A stretch of DNA of 64,000 nt from positions 207,993,501-208,057,500 of the forward strand of contig NC_134139.1 of assembly GCF_033958435.1 (NCBI RefSeq), written 5' to 3'. The first letter of the stretch is position 1; the number at the start of each line of letters is the position of its first letter. Position numbers and translations under genes: made by a program. The notes under the pieces are model-generated. The model made no database searches. It had not been told where the DNA came from and saw only the letters and a program-made list of their open reading frames with translations. This document shows, piece by piece, positions 56,101-64,000 of this stretch. The stretch comes from Carettochelys insculpta. Lineage: Eukaryota > Chordata > Testudines > Carettochelyidae.

Positions 56101-59100
56101 CTGCAAGAGCAACAAGAAGTCCTGTGGCACCTTACAGACTAACAGATATTTTAGACCATAAACTCTCATGGGCACAGACCCACTTCGTCAGACGCATCTT
56201 CATCAGATGCAGGTCTTTGCCCAGGAAAGCTGACGCTCCAAAGTATCTGGTGGTCTATAAGGTGCCAGAGGACTTCTTGTTGCTGTCAGAGTTATGTTTA
56301 TTGACTAGGATACGGTCATAATTCAAAATGATCTGGATAAATTGGAGAGGTAAACAGGATGAAGTTTAATAAGGCCAAATGCAAAGTGCTCCACTTGGGA
56401 AGGAACAGTCAGTTTCACAGACATAGAATGGGGAGAGACTGTCTAGGAATGACTCCAGCAGAAAGGGAGCATTTCGAGCAGATCCAGAGAAGTAGTTATT
56501 CCTCTTTATTCGGCACTGGTGAGGCCACATCTGGAATAGTGTGTCCAGTTTCGGGCCCTCCAGTATAAAAAGGAGGTGGATTTGCTAGAGCAGGTTCAGC
56601 GAAGGGCAACAAAAATGATTAAGGGGCTGGTAGTGGGGCCCACAGACTTTCAGCCCTATGATTCTGTGATCTAGGGGTTATAGTGGACCACAAGCTAAAT
56701 ACGAGGCAACAGTGTGATGCTGTTGCAAAAAAATCAAACATGATTCTGGGATGCATTAACAGGTGTGTTGTGAACAAGACACGAGAAGTCATTCTCCCGC
56801 TCTACTCTGCGCTGGTTAGGCCTCAGCTGGAGTATTGTATCCAGTTCTGGGTACCGCAGTTCAAGAAAGATGTGGAGAAATTAGAGAGGCTCCAGAAAAG
56901 AGCAACAAGAATAATTAAAGGTCTAGAGTATGTGACCTGTGAAGAAAGGCTGAAAGAATTGGGCTTGTTTAGTTTGGAAAAAAGAAGATTAAGGGAGACG
57001 TGATAGCGGTTTTCAAGTATCTAAAAGGGTGTCATAAGGAGGAGGGAGAAAACTTGTTGGCCCCTGAGGATAGAACAAGAGGCAATGGGCTTAAACTGCA
57101 GCAAGGGAGGTTTAGGTTGGACATTAGGAAAAAGTCCCTAACTGTCAGGGTGGTCAAACACTGGAATAAATTGCCAAGGGAGGATGTGGAATCTCCATCA
57201 CTGGAGATATTTAAGAACAGGGTAGGTAGATGTCTATCAGGGATGGTCTAGACAGTACTTGGTCCTGCCATTGGGGCAGGGGGCTGGACTTCATGACCTC
57301 TCGAGGTCCCTTCCAGTCCTAGTGTTCTACAATTCTGTGATTTCGAGGTCTTCCTGTGTGTTCCCCAAACTTCGTGTATTTACTGTCACCTGAGATGTTG
57401 GTTTGCTTTTGCCCCCAGTTCTCTCTCGTGTCTCCTTTATCACTGCTCTTAGAGCCCATGCTCCCCGCTCTTTCTGACCCATTTCCCAGGTCTCAGTGGT
57501 TATGACTTACCTGTGAGTTTTAATCACCTGCCCCCATCAGACCTGCTTTCCCAACTGTTCTGTGGGATTTATGCCACACTGGTGGCTTCCCAGCCCCCAT
57601 GGGCTTAAGAATGGGTGTGGGGGGAAGGGAGGGCTGGGTGTAGGAGGGCAGTGGAGGGTTGGGGCAGGTGTGGCTGAGGACATGCCTTGTGCGACTGAGC
57701 AAGGGTCCTCAAACCCTCCTAACCAAAGTGACCCTTGAGCAGCTCAGGGTCATGACAAGGGTAGAACCGACAGCTCCCTTGGGTACCAGCTGGTGCAGCA
57801 TCCGGGTAACTGGGGAGTCTCCCTGACCAGTAGTGGCTCTGAGGCTTATACCCACTCCTCCGGAGCCCCAGCCCCCCAGTGAGCAGACCACCACGCACAG
57901 GAACGGGGGGGAACTAGCACGCAGCCGGACACGGTCCCCTGCTGCGCCCCCTGTTCGTGTTCCCTCTTCTCTGACCAGCCCCGCTCCCTGCCAGCCTTGC
58001 CCCTGCAGGTCCGCGTGAGCGGGAAGACGGCTGGCTGCGAGAGGCAGTTCGTGGACCAGCTGGCTCATCTCCTGGCAGCCCAGGGCATCTCCCTCCAGGC
58101 AGGAGAGTACGAGCCTCACTCCAGCCACCCGCTGCTGCTTTTCTGCCCCATCTCCACCCGCGCGGGCACCGACATCAGCAACGCCCTGGAGGGGATCCCA
58201 GGTGAGTGGCCCTGGCGCCGGCAGGGGCCGGGCCGGTCTCTGCCCCACTACCCTTGAACAAGGGGACCGAGGGCACCGCTCCTTCAGCTGGTGGGCCCAA
58301 CAGGCCAGCCTGGCCCAGGCCTGGGGTAGGCAGGGAATTGCCCAGCTGATGCAGCTGTCAGTGCTTATCCCTGCCCCCGTCTTTAAGGAGGGGGCAGAGC
58401 ATAGGGCGGTGGATCAGCCGAGGCGCAGGACCCCAGCCAATGGGGGGACCCGGGGGGGACAAAATCCACTGCTGCCCCGCAAAGGCCAGAGCCCTGGGTG
58501 GCAGGGCAGGGGGAAGCCCTCATGCTGTGCTCGGGCTCCATGGCGGCAGCGGCTGGCTGGAGCAGGGGAAGCCCTCTGCCCCTCTCAGCCGCCCCTCAAT
58601 GCCTCTGCCCTGCCAGGAAGCAGCAGCAGCCGCCCCCCCTCCAGCAGAAGCACGGGGGGGAGGGCATGGAGAAGCCCCGGGGCTGGGACCCTGCTCCCCT
58701 GCCCTGCAGGAAGGTCCAGCCCCCGGCCCTCCACAACCCCTTCCCTGCCGTGGGGCCAGGATGGAGCTCAGGCCATGCTGCTGGTGGAATGGGTGTGGGG
58801 GGAGGCACAGGGGACCCCCACCCCCCTGGGTGGGACCCGGGGCCCTGGATCCGCCTCTGCCCCTAACGCTGTTCTCTCCCCCCGGCCCAGCGACGAGAAA
58901 GGCCGTCCTGGTGGTGCTGCATCACCAGCCCAACGAGCAGGCCGAGCTCTACGCCAGCAGCAAGGGGCAGGCCCAGCACCCCGGCCTGCTGGACACCGTC
59001 GACAGCTGCTTCTCCACCCAGTCCGGCTTCTACCGCTGCCAGGCCAACGCCACTGCCGTCGCCTCCGTGGCGGCCGCTCTCGGGCGCCTGGCGCTGGGCC

Positions 59101-59108
59101 GCCACTAG
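46614..59108 (+). CDS. Unnamed protein, five-exon model: low-complexity N terminus, coiled coil, alpha/beta C-terminal domain
   Basis: I do not recognise a named gene. Exon model: 46614-47075, 48906-48989, 51107-51344, 57995-58201 and 58891-59108. All borders are GT/AG, phases agree at each junction, and the total is 1209 bp (402 aa). Residues 1-154 are Gly/Pro/Ala/Ser-rich. Residues about 155-240 look like coiled coil ([40 protein letters not shown]). Residues about 266-402 alternate strands and helices: [58 protein letters not shown]. The FCPI..R.GTDI and VLVVLHH motifs recall uncharacterised fish and reptile proteins, from memory only. Start: the ATG at 46614 has G at -3 and +4. An in-frame ATG at 46992 would remove 126 residues. 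The exon 4 acceptor at 57994 is the only nearby AG that keeps frame. It converges with CLU. Confidence 0.72.
47438..47717. mobile_element. Probable MITE, Harbinger-like, intron 1 of the unnamed gene
   Basis: The left end GGACTATGTCTCCATTGCC and right end GCAGTCTAGACC form an imperfect TIR, flanked by GTA and TAA. The interior has palindromes (CTGTCGGCAAAAGAGAC with a nearby inverse, and CTTTTCCGAC/GTCGGAAAA). Non-coding. Confidence 0.55.
48250..48355 (-). mobile_element. MIR-like SINE fragment
   Basis: ATAGAACCCAGGAGTCCTGA followed by GTCTGGGTCCTGTTCCTTAA is the reverse complement of a MIR core. Confidence 0.45.
49393..50092. mobile_element. 700-bp palindrome of a SINE-like element, intron 2 of the unnamed gene
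   Basis: Left arm 49393-49690, right arm 49777-50092, loop of about 86 bp. The arms match over their length: left CCTTTCATGGGATAGCCCCA against right TCTGTCCCACGAAAGCTCAT; left CCATGTGTTAATGTGTC against right GACACATTAACACATGG. Outer ends read AAACAAAAAAGCAG and CTGCTTTTTTGTTTT. The same element occurs singly at 16187-16665. No target duplication is evident. Confidence 0.85.
50380..50570 (+). mobile_element. Short hAT-like MITE, copy 3
   Basis: Contains GGTGGAATAAATGTTGTTAC, GGGCAGCACCTGAATCTCTC and CCCCAGTGCTCGGATTACAG, the same order as copies 2 and 4. Confidence 0.6.
50875..51010 (-). mobile_element. MIR-like SINE fragment upstream of exon 3
   Basis: GCTGAGGCACAGAGAGATCA, TTGCCCAAGGTGTCGCAGTG and AGGGATAGAACCCAGGAGTC correspond to a reverse-complemented MIR. 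Confidence 0.55.
51565..52921 (-). mobile_element. Old CR1 LINE, minus strand, split by a plus-strand CR1
   Basis: Two pieces, 51565-51901 and 52353-52921, are collinear parts of one minus-strand CR1. The first has its 3' end AATCACAGAGCTGGAAGGAG; the second continues with TCCAAAGTGGAGCACTTTGC and CAGACCATTTCTCCAATTTG. Many stops. Confidence 0.82.
51906..52352 (+). mobile_element. CR1 LINE 3' fragment nested in the previous CR1
   Basis: The frame 51946-52272 encodes [20 protein letters not shown] and [20 protein letters not shown]. It ends with the CR1 terminus CAGCCCTGGGATCTATGATTG. It belongs to a third subfamily also seen at 52922 ([17 protein letters not shown]). Confidence 0.9.
54406..54590 (+). 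mobile_element. tRNA-derived SINE with CR1-like 3' tail
   Basis: The head contains GGGTCGCTCAGTGGCTTGAG (A-box region) and TTGTGAGTTCAGTCCTTGAA (B-box region) in tRNA spacing. After an A-rich linker with A10 comes GATGACCTCCTGAGGTCCCT and CTCAGTTCTAT, a close match to the CR1 3' end. A shared tail means it was probably mobilised by the CR1 machinery. Confidence 0.82.
54689..55383 (+). mobile_element. Harbinger-like MITE, 695 bp, copy C
   Basis: Same orientation and internal order as copy B: left end GGGTGCGTCTACAC, right end GTGTAGACGTAGCC, a CTG-rich core at 55030-55050 and TCGA palindromes at both sides. Flanks are CTA and TTA, a duplication with one changed base. Inserted in the long CR1. 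Confidence 0.88.
56064..56287 (+). mobile_element. SINE of the GTATCAGAGGGG family with repeated arm
   Basis: Starts GTATCAGAGAGGGAGCCGTG and continues with AAGTCCTGTGGCACCTTACA and CATGGGCACAGACCCACTTC. At about 56200 it turns into an inverted partial copy (GATGCAGGTCTTTGCCCAGG...AAGGTGCCAGAGGACTTCTT), so it is another inverted dimer, less perfect. Confidence 0.75.
56318..57345 (+). mobile_element. CR1 LINE 3' part with a second CR1 nested inside
   Basis: CR1 coding parts are at 56359-56468 and 56670-57251 ([39 protein letters not shown]), ending at CCTAGTGTTCTACAATTCTG. Between them, 56469-56669 is the 3' end of another CR1 subfamily that terminates TATGATTCTGTGA. The host sequence GAAAGGGA|TCTAGGGGTT is restored when it is removed. 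Confidence 0.9.
57346..57994. other. End of intron 3 of the unnamed gene
   Basis: No further exon is recognised. The first 150 bp may be a continuation of the minus-strand CR1 (5' part), but it is too diverged to be sure. The pyrimidine-rich acceptor region before 57995 is good. Confidence 0.35.
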
Positions 59109-60009
59109 CGGCGACCCTTGCAGGAGGCAGCAGCCACAGCCAGCTGTGGCTCCCAGGCCCTGGGATTCTGGTACAGCCCCTTCCCCTCCCTGCAGCTGGA
59201 GCCAGTTGAGATCAGGTTGCCACCTCTCCTGGACATGACACTCCAGCGTCCATTGCTACAGCCAGCCTCTGGGCTGGCCAGCCTGGGAGAGTTGGCAACT
59301 CTCTCCCAGCCAAGTCTGGGGGTGGCGACAGGACCCCTGCAGGAGCCAGCTGCAGAGCCCACAGCAGGGCTGATGGCTGGGCTGCCCTACCCTCTGCACC
59401 TGCGCTCCCTCTGCCTAAAGCTGGGGCCAGAGATCCTGCTGACAGCAGCAGGAGGCCACAGGAGAATCCCCCCTCCCCCAGGTGGCCATGCACTGGGTCA
59501 GCTTGGGTGGTTCTTGCCCACAGGCACCTCCTGCGGGAGCCGCTGCCCCCTGCCTCCCGGGGGCTGGACTGGACAGAGCTTTGATTTCCCAATGGGGAGC
59601 CGCCAGCGCCTGCCGGCATCACCTGATGAAGGGTGGGGCCTTTGCAGGACTGGCTTTGTAAAGGGCTCTGGCCAGCTGTCCTAAGCCACTCTGCCCCTCC
59701 TGGGCTGCGATGGCCGTAAGTGCATCAACTCAGGGCTCCCCATGGCCTGCAGGCGGCAGAGCTGTGCCCTTTGCTCTGGTGCAGCCAGCTTGTGCTCACC
59801 CAGCACCCTGGCCTTGCTCTCGGTCCCACCCCCTCTGAGGGTGCTCCCTGGAGAAGACACAGAGCCTGGGCCTTCTGTTGCAATAATGACCAGGGCACTA
59901 AGGGCCGGTGGGTCTGAACAGCCTGTATAGCCCCCCACCTCCTTCAGACACTGCAGAGTCGCCGTGCTCCCACTGGCCGAGCCCGTAACCACCCCACGCC
60001 AGGCCGGCT
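59109..60009. other. Intergenic space between convergent genes
   Basis: Presumably holds the 3' UTR of the unnamed gene. No AATAAA is seen on the plus strand here; the next one is at about 60710. The open frames have no motifs. Confidence 0.4.
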
Positions 60010-63000
60010 TCTCCACGGCTGATCTAACTTTATTTCTTCTTTGGGTCCCTACGACCCAGCAGCAAAGTGCAGGCAGTACAGTGTTCAACCTACGAGTGCA
60101 GACAGAATGAGGGCTGCGAGCCAGGCCAGGGCCTGCTCTGCAGCGCTAGGGGCTATGCAGCACAGAGAAGGGCATTGCTGACGGCTATGGCTTATCTTCT
60201 GAACGCAGGCCGGCAGCTCAGGCCGTCACTCGCTGCTGGAGAGAAGAGAAGAGAAGGAGGCGCATTACACTTAGCCAGGGGAGGGGCTAAGGAAATCAGA
60301 CGCCCAGCCTAACGAGCAAAGCCCTGAGACAGAGGTCTGAGCGGAGAGCACGCCTGGCCTGGAGCGGGACTAGACAGCTGCCCCAGGCAGCGCTTACCTG
60401 TCAGGTCCCATCGCTAGAGATTAAGAGCTAGTTAGACAAGCACCTCTGATGGCTGGGCAAGGCTGCCACAGGACACGAGAACTGGAAGGGACCTCCAGAG
60501 GTCAGAGAGTCCAGCCCTGTGCCCTCACAGCAGGACCAAGCTGCTTCTAAACCAGGGATGAGCAAAACTGGAGTGTGCCCCTTGTGGGGTGGGGGTAGGA
60601 AATTTGGGGCACAACCTGAGCAACTGCGGGGGCTGAGCTTCATGCAGCTCATTAGTAGTGTTGAAATCTGTTACTGGTTTTGTGTCTGTGTTCACATTTA
60701 TAAGCCCATGAATAAAGGGTGTTTTTTTTGTTATCTACAGACTTATTGTCTTACAGGTGCCCAAAGGGCTTTCCGCCCCCCCACCCCCCCGTGAACACAA
60801 CTGACTTTTCTGTCAGTTTGGCAGATATTAGACAGGCTGGGAGCTGGGCTGCCAACAGCAGAGACAAAAAGTGGAGCCTGATGTAAAAAGTTAGCTCACG
60901 CGTGGTGTAGGCCAGCCCTGGCAGGTGTTTCTCTACCCTGCTCCTAAAGGCCTCCAGAGTCCACAACCTCCTCTGGCAATTTATTCCTGTGTTTAACCAG
61001 CCTGTCAGGTAGGAAGTTTCTTCCTAATGTCCAACCTAAAACTCCCTGGGTGCAGGTTAAGCCCATTGCTCCTTGTCCTATCCTCAGAAGCCCCAGAGAA
61101 CAGTTTTTCTCCCTGCCCTGAGTACAGGGGACTGGATTTGAGGACCTCTCAAGGTCCCTTGAGTCTATGGGCAAGTAACTGAATCTGCCTCAGTTTCCCC
61201 AGTTGCAGAGTTGAGAATACTCCTTCCTTCTTCCCCTTACGGTTGGTCTGTCTGGTCTCTTCAGGGCAGGGCTGGCCTTAGGGGCTTCCTGCAGCCCCTA
61301 ACACCCTGTCACAGAACAAAGGAGAGCAGGGCAGAAAGAGGTAGAGCAGACATGTCAGGGTTCCTTTACCAAGCTCTGCCTCCCCCTCATGAAATGCAGC
61401 CATTGCTGGAGTGGAACAGAGCAGCGCTGCATAACGACAGAGCAGGAATGGGAGAAGCAGCTGCTTACAGCGGCTGGGAAGGATTGTAGGGGGAGAAGGT
61501 GGAATTCATTCAAGCCTGCCCAGGCCTGGCCCTCGCTCACACCCCAAAGCATGACAGCCTCTGCCAGGGCTTTCTGTTCTGGGCGGAGGGCAGCATCTGT
61601 TGGGCTGGGCACTCACAGGGCATTCTGCTTGTAGTGCTTCAGCGCCTCGGCTGCTACCACCTCCATGAACTTGGGGTCGTCCCAGGGGATCTCGCCCGGC
61701 ACGGTCAGGGACAGTGGGTCCGAGTCAAAGAGCTGCACGGTCACCTGCGTGTCAGCCGGCAGGGAGGGGTCCTGGGGATTGGGGGCCTTGGAAAGCACCT
61801 GGGGGAGAAGGCAGATGAGCCAGTTATCACAGATCCCAGGTGTTCGGCCTCCAGCGCGTTCGCAGAGCCCCTCTGCTGGTGCCCTGTTTCCCCAGCCCAA
61901 GCTGCTCCTCCCGGCTCCATCTCAGCCCCCGCCCCAGTTCCTGCCCACAGCCTCCCTGTGGCCAGTGGGGCCTGACCCAGCAGCCGACTGCACAGAGCCT
62001 GCCCCAGGGTTTCCCATCAGAGGCTTGTGGAGGGCTGACTGGGCAGAGGCTTTACTCGGAGGGGAGGAACCTGAGCTCGGTGCCCTGTGCCCAGCTGGGC
62101 CTGGCGGCACCACAGGGTCGGGGAGTGGTCCAGGGGACGGGCACAGCTAGCAGCCAGCCCAGCTGGGGAGGGGGCTGTGGGGCGCAGGCCAGTCAGGCAG
62201 CACAGATGTCTGCTTCGCAAGGGGCTTTGGTGCCTCGTTCCTTCCTTGGGGTGGGGCTCCCAAGTACCAGGCATCCCTGGGTGCCAGCACAGCTCACTCC
62301 CCCATGCCGTGTGCGCGGCCCCATTCCCTTCTGCCCCTGCAGGCAGGGGCAGCCCAGCCCCCCAGCAGGCCCCTCTTGCTTTGGCTGCCTCCACTCTGGG
62401 TCCTTTGCAGCAAAGGGTCAGTCCGTTGTGCCCAGCTGGCTCTTGGGGCACCAGGAGGAACCCAAGGGCCAGCCGGGGGCTCTGTGGGCAGCACGAGACC
62501 CATAGATCTCAGCAGCCCGTGGCCCTGCCCCCCCGTCCCTCAGAGCCACAGGGGAAGGGCAGCGGGGACCCACCGTGGTGACCTGCAGTGCCCCGTCCCT
62601 GGGCTGGGTGAGGTTGGCCAGGCGCGAGACCCAGCTGAACTGCCGGCTGAGCTGGTCCAGCAGGCTGGAGGTGTTGAGCATCTCCTCCTGGAAGCCTCGC
62701 AGCAGCTCGTCGTACCGGTGGGAGAAGCGCTCTGCCAGGCGCAGGGCGTCCTCGAGCTGCTCCCGCAGCCGGCCCTGGGCTGGGTCTGTCTGCGAGCAGT
62801 CTGCGGAGGAGACCGAGGTGCCAGGGTCCTGTGAGGCAGGAGGAGGCAGGACCCTGGCTCCTGCCTCGTGTTCTGATGGGGAAGGGGTCCCTCTGCAGGG
62901 TCCAGAGCCCCCAGCTCCAAGGGATCAGTGGGGAGGGGGACTCAGGCTCCATGGCTTAGCCTGTCCTTCTCTGCCAGCAAAGCCAAACAGCCCATGCCAC

Positions 63001-63878
63001 TGCTGGTGCTGGGCCATGTATGCACCCCCCCACCCCCAGAACAGCCCCCAGGTGCCCCAGCCCAGCTCCCCTGCTAGCTAATGGGGGTATGGGGATGACC
63101 ACATGCTGCTGATCCCTCCAGTGCCCCCCCCCATGCTCCCAATTGTCTGTTTATTCTATGGGCAGAATAAATTTTATTGTGCATTTGGACACACGCTGCT
63201 GGCTACAGGCGCTCTGCCAATGGGCTGGGCACCACCTGAATCTCCCCCGGGCAGCTGCCCCAGCGCTCAGCTTACAGGGAACACTGGTCATCCCCCGACC
63301 CCCGAGTCCCCTCCCACCCCATCACTGAACCCTGAGCCAGCCGCCACATGGAACTGCTTGTCTGAGGCCTGGGGATCTGGGGCAGAAAATCTCCGCTCTT
63401 CCATCCTCCTGCCCCACCCTGTTATGAGTGGGGTAGGGACAGGTCTGGAGCCAGCTCTGGAGGTGTAACTGGGCCTGTGCTGGTTTACACCAGCGAGGAT
63501 CTGGTCCTGGCGCCAAACGCTGGTTCCCCATAGGCGCTGCCCACATGCAATCAGTTCTGCCTCACGCAGGCATGGAGAACACATGAGGGTGGCATTGGGC
63601 TGCCTGTAACACTGCTCCCTGCTGCTGGGAAAGTCACCTCAGGGGAAGGGGCTCTCCAGTGCCATGCATGGACCTAGAGGCTGCCAGTTCAACTCCTGCT
63701 GCGGTGCAGCTCTAAAGCTGCTGGCTGTTCCAACCCCCTGCTTACAGCCATCTCTTTTGCTCACCTACAGACAGGATTTCCCGGCACTTTTCACACTTGT
63801 CCTTCATCTTCAGGCAGCCAGCAGAATTGCGGCGGATTTCCCGGCACACCATGCGGTCGTTGCTGGAGTTGCGAGTTT
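60010..63878 (-). CDS. CLU: Clusterin (apolipoprotein J), C-terminal half, partial
   Basis: Secreted disulfide-linked chaperone; only the 3' part is in the window. Exons on the minus strand: 63878-63765 (37 codons plus split codons), 62800-62574, 61798-61617, and a terminal exon from 60235 with stop 60228-60226. Phases fit at every junction. Residues match clusterin: [20 protein letters not shown] and [11 protein letters not shown] (Cys-rich block), [43 protein letters not shown] and [18 protein letters not shown]. The frame meets TGA at 61615-61613, but this lies inside a strong donor (CT|GTGAGT). Splicing to a good acceptor at 60236 adds Leu-Ser-Glu then stop. AATAAA follows at 60034-60029. 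The sequon NTS and NLT sites are kept; HNST of mammals reads NSAG here. Upstream exons lie beyond the window. Confidence 0.95.
60029..60034 (-). terminator. Polyadenylation signal AATAAA of CLU
   Basis: On the minus strand AATAAA lies about 190 bp after the CLU stop in the terminal exon, so cleavage is expected near 60010-60018. Confidence 0.7.
60470..60550 (-). mobile_element. CR1 3' end fragment in the last CLU intron
   Basis: GAACTGGAAGGGACCTCCAG followed by AGGTCAGAGAGTCCAGCCCT is a CR1 terminus, antisense to plus. Confidence 0.75.
60940..61235 (-). mobile_element. CR1 fragment followed by MIR-like tail in the last CLU intron
   Basis: TCCACAACCTCCTCTGGCAA, then TTTCTTCCTAATGTCCAACC and GCTCCTTGTCCTATCCTCAG at 60958-61085 are CR1 ORF2 C-terminal sequence in minus orientation. 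At 61165-61215 GGCAAGTAACTGAATCTGCC and TCAGTTTCCCC look like a MIR tail on the plus strand. Confidence 0.75.
63140..63290 (+). mobile_element. Short hAT-like MITE, copy 4, in a CLU intron
   Basis: GGGCAGAATAAATTTTATTG, GGGCACCACCTGAATCTCCC and CTCAGCTTACAGGGAACACTGG's 22-bp end block (63268-63289) match the other copies. The right TIR is the best preserved of the four. Confidence 0.65.
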
Positions 63879-64000
63879 CTGAAGATGAGACACACCAGGG
63901 AGGTACAGCTTTACTTCTCAGCACTGGCAAAGCCATCCACCACTGCCCAGTGCACCAACTCCGTGCGCTTTACCGTCAAGTACCAGTCAGGCAGAGTCCC

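Noticed and set aside
58009..58201. Alternative acceptor at 58008 for exon 4 of the unnamed gene
   Set aside because: It would break the reading frame with exon 3, while the acceptor at 57994 keeps it.
61613..61615. TGA as the end of the CLU coding sequence
   Set aside because: It lies inside a strong GTGAGT donor, and a good terminal exon with stop and poly(A) signal exists at 60010-60235.

Overview
The window is vertebrate nuclear DNA, most likely from a turtle (probably a cryptodire). The reasons are a dense background of CR1-type LINEs of several subfamilies, tRNA-derived SINEs with the GTATCAGAGGGGTAGCCGTG head that I associate with turtles, an RTE/BovB-like LINE, a Penelope-like fragment, an endogenous retrovirus remnant and Harbinger-like MITEs. 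Genes are split by long introns with GT/AG borders, and promoters sit in CpG islands. Nothing prokaryotic is present. Most long open frames in the GC-rich stretches are chance or antisense frames.

Three genes can be supported. (1) SLC35F6, plus strand, six coding exons from 27752 to 40316, complete, 375 codons plus stop, with a CpG-island promoter carrying two E-boxes. (2) An unnamed plus-strand gene, modelled as five phase-consistent exons from 46614 to 59108 (402 codons), with a low-complexity N terminus, a coiled coil and a compact alpha/beta-looking C-terminal domain. (3) The 3' half of clusterin (CLU), minus strand, entering from the right edge (63878) and ending in a terminal exon at about 60010-60235. 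The unnamed gene and CLU converge tail to tail.

From 1 to about 27400 there is no gene I can support. This is a repeat-filled intergenic region. It holds CR1 copies, a 710-bp TTA-flanked MITE present three times in the window, a Penelope-like GIY-YIG fragment, a triplicated tandem repeat, and an RTE-like LINE (19562-24800) split by an ERV env/LTR fragment. From 40317 to 46400 lies a second intergenic block with a decayed hAT transposon and a SINE foldback. Introns of the unnamed gene (47076-57994) are packed with nested CR1, MITE and SINE insertions.

The strongest non-genic signals are: a MITE nested in a CR1 whose empty site is visible in a sister CR1 copy in the same window; two SINE inverted-dimer insertions each flanked by a perfect 12-13 bp target duplication; a 700-bp palindrome of a third SINE-like family; and a retroviral fragment inserted exactly between two codons of a LINE ORF. 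All calls come from reading the sequence; no database search was run.
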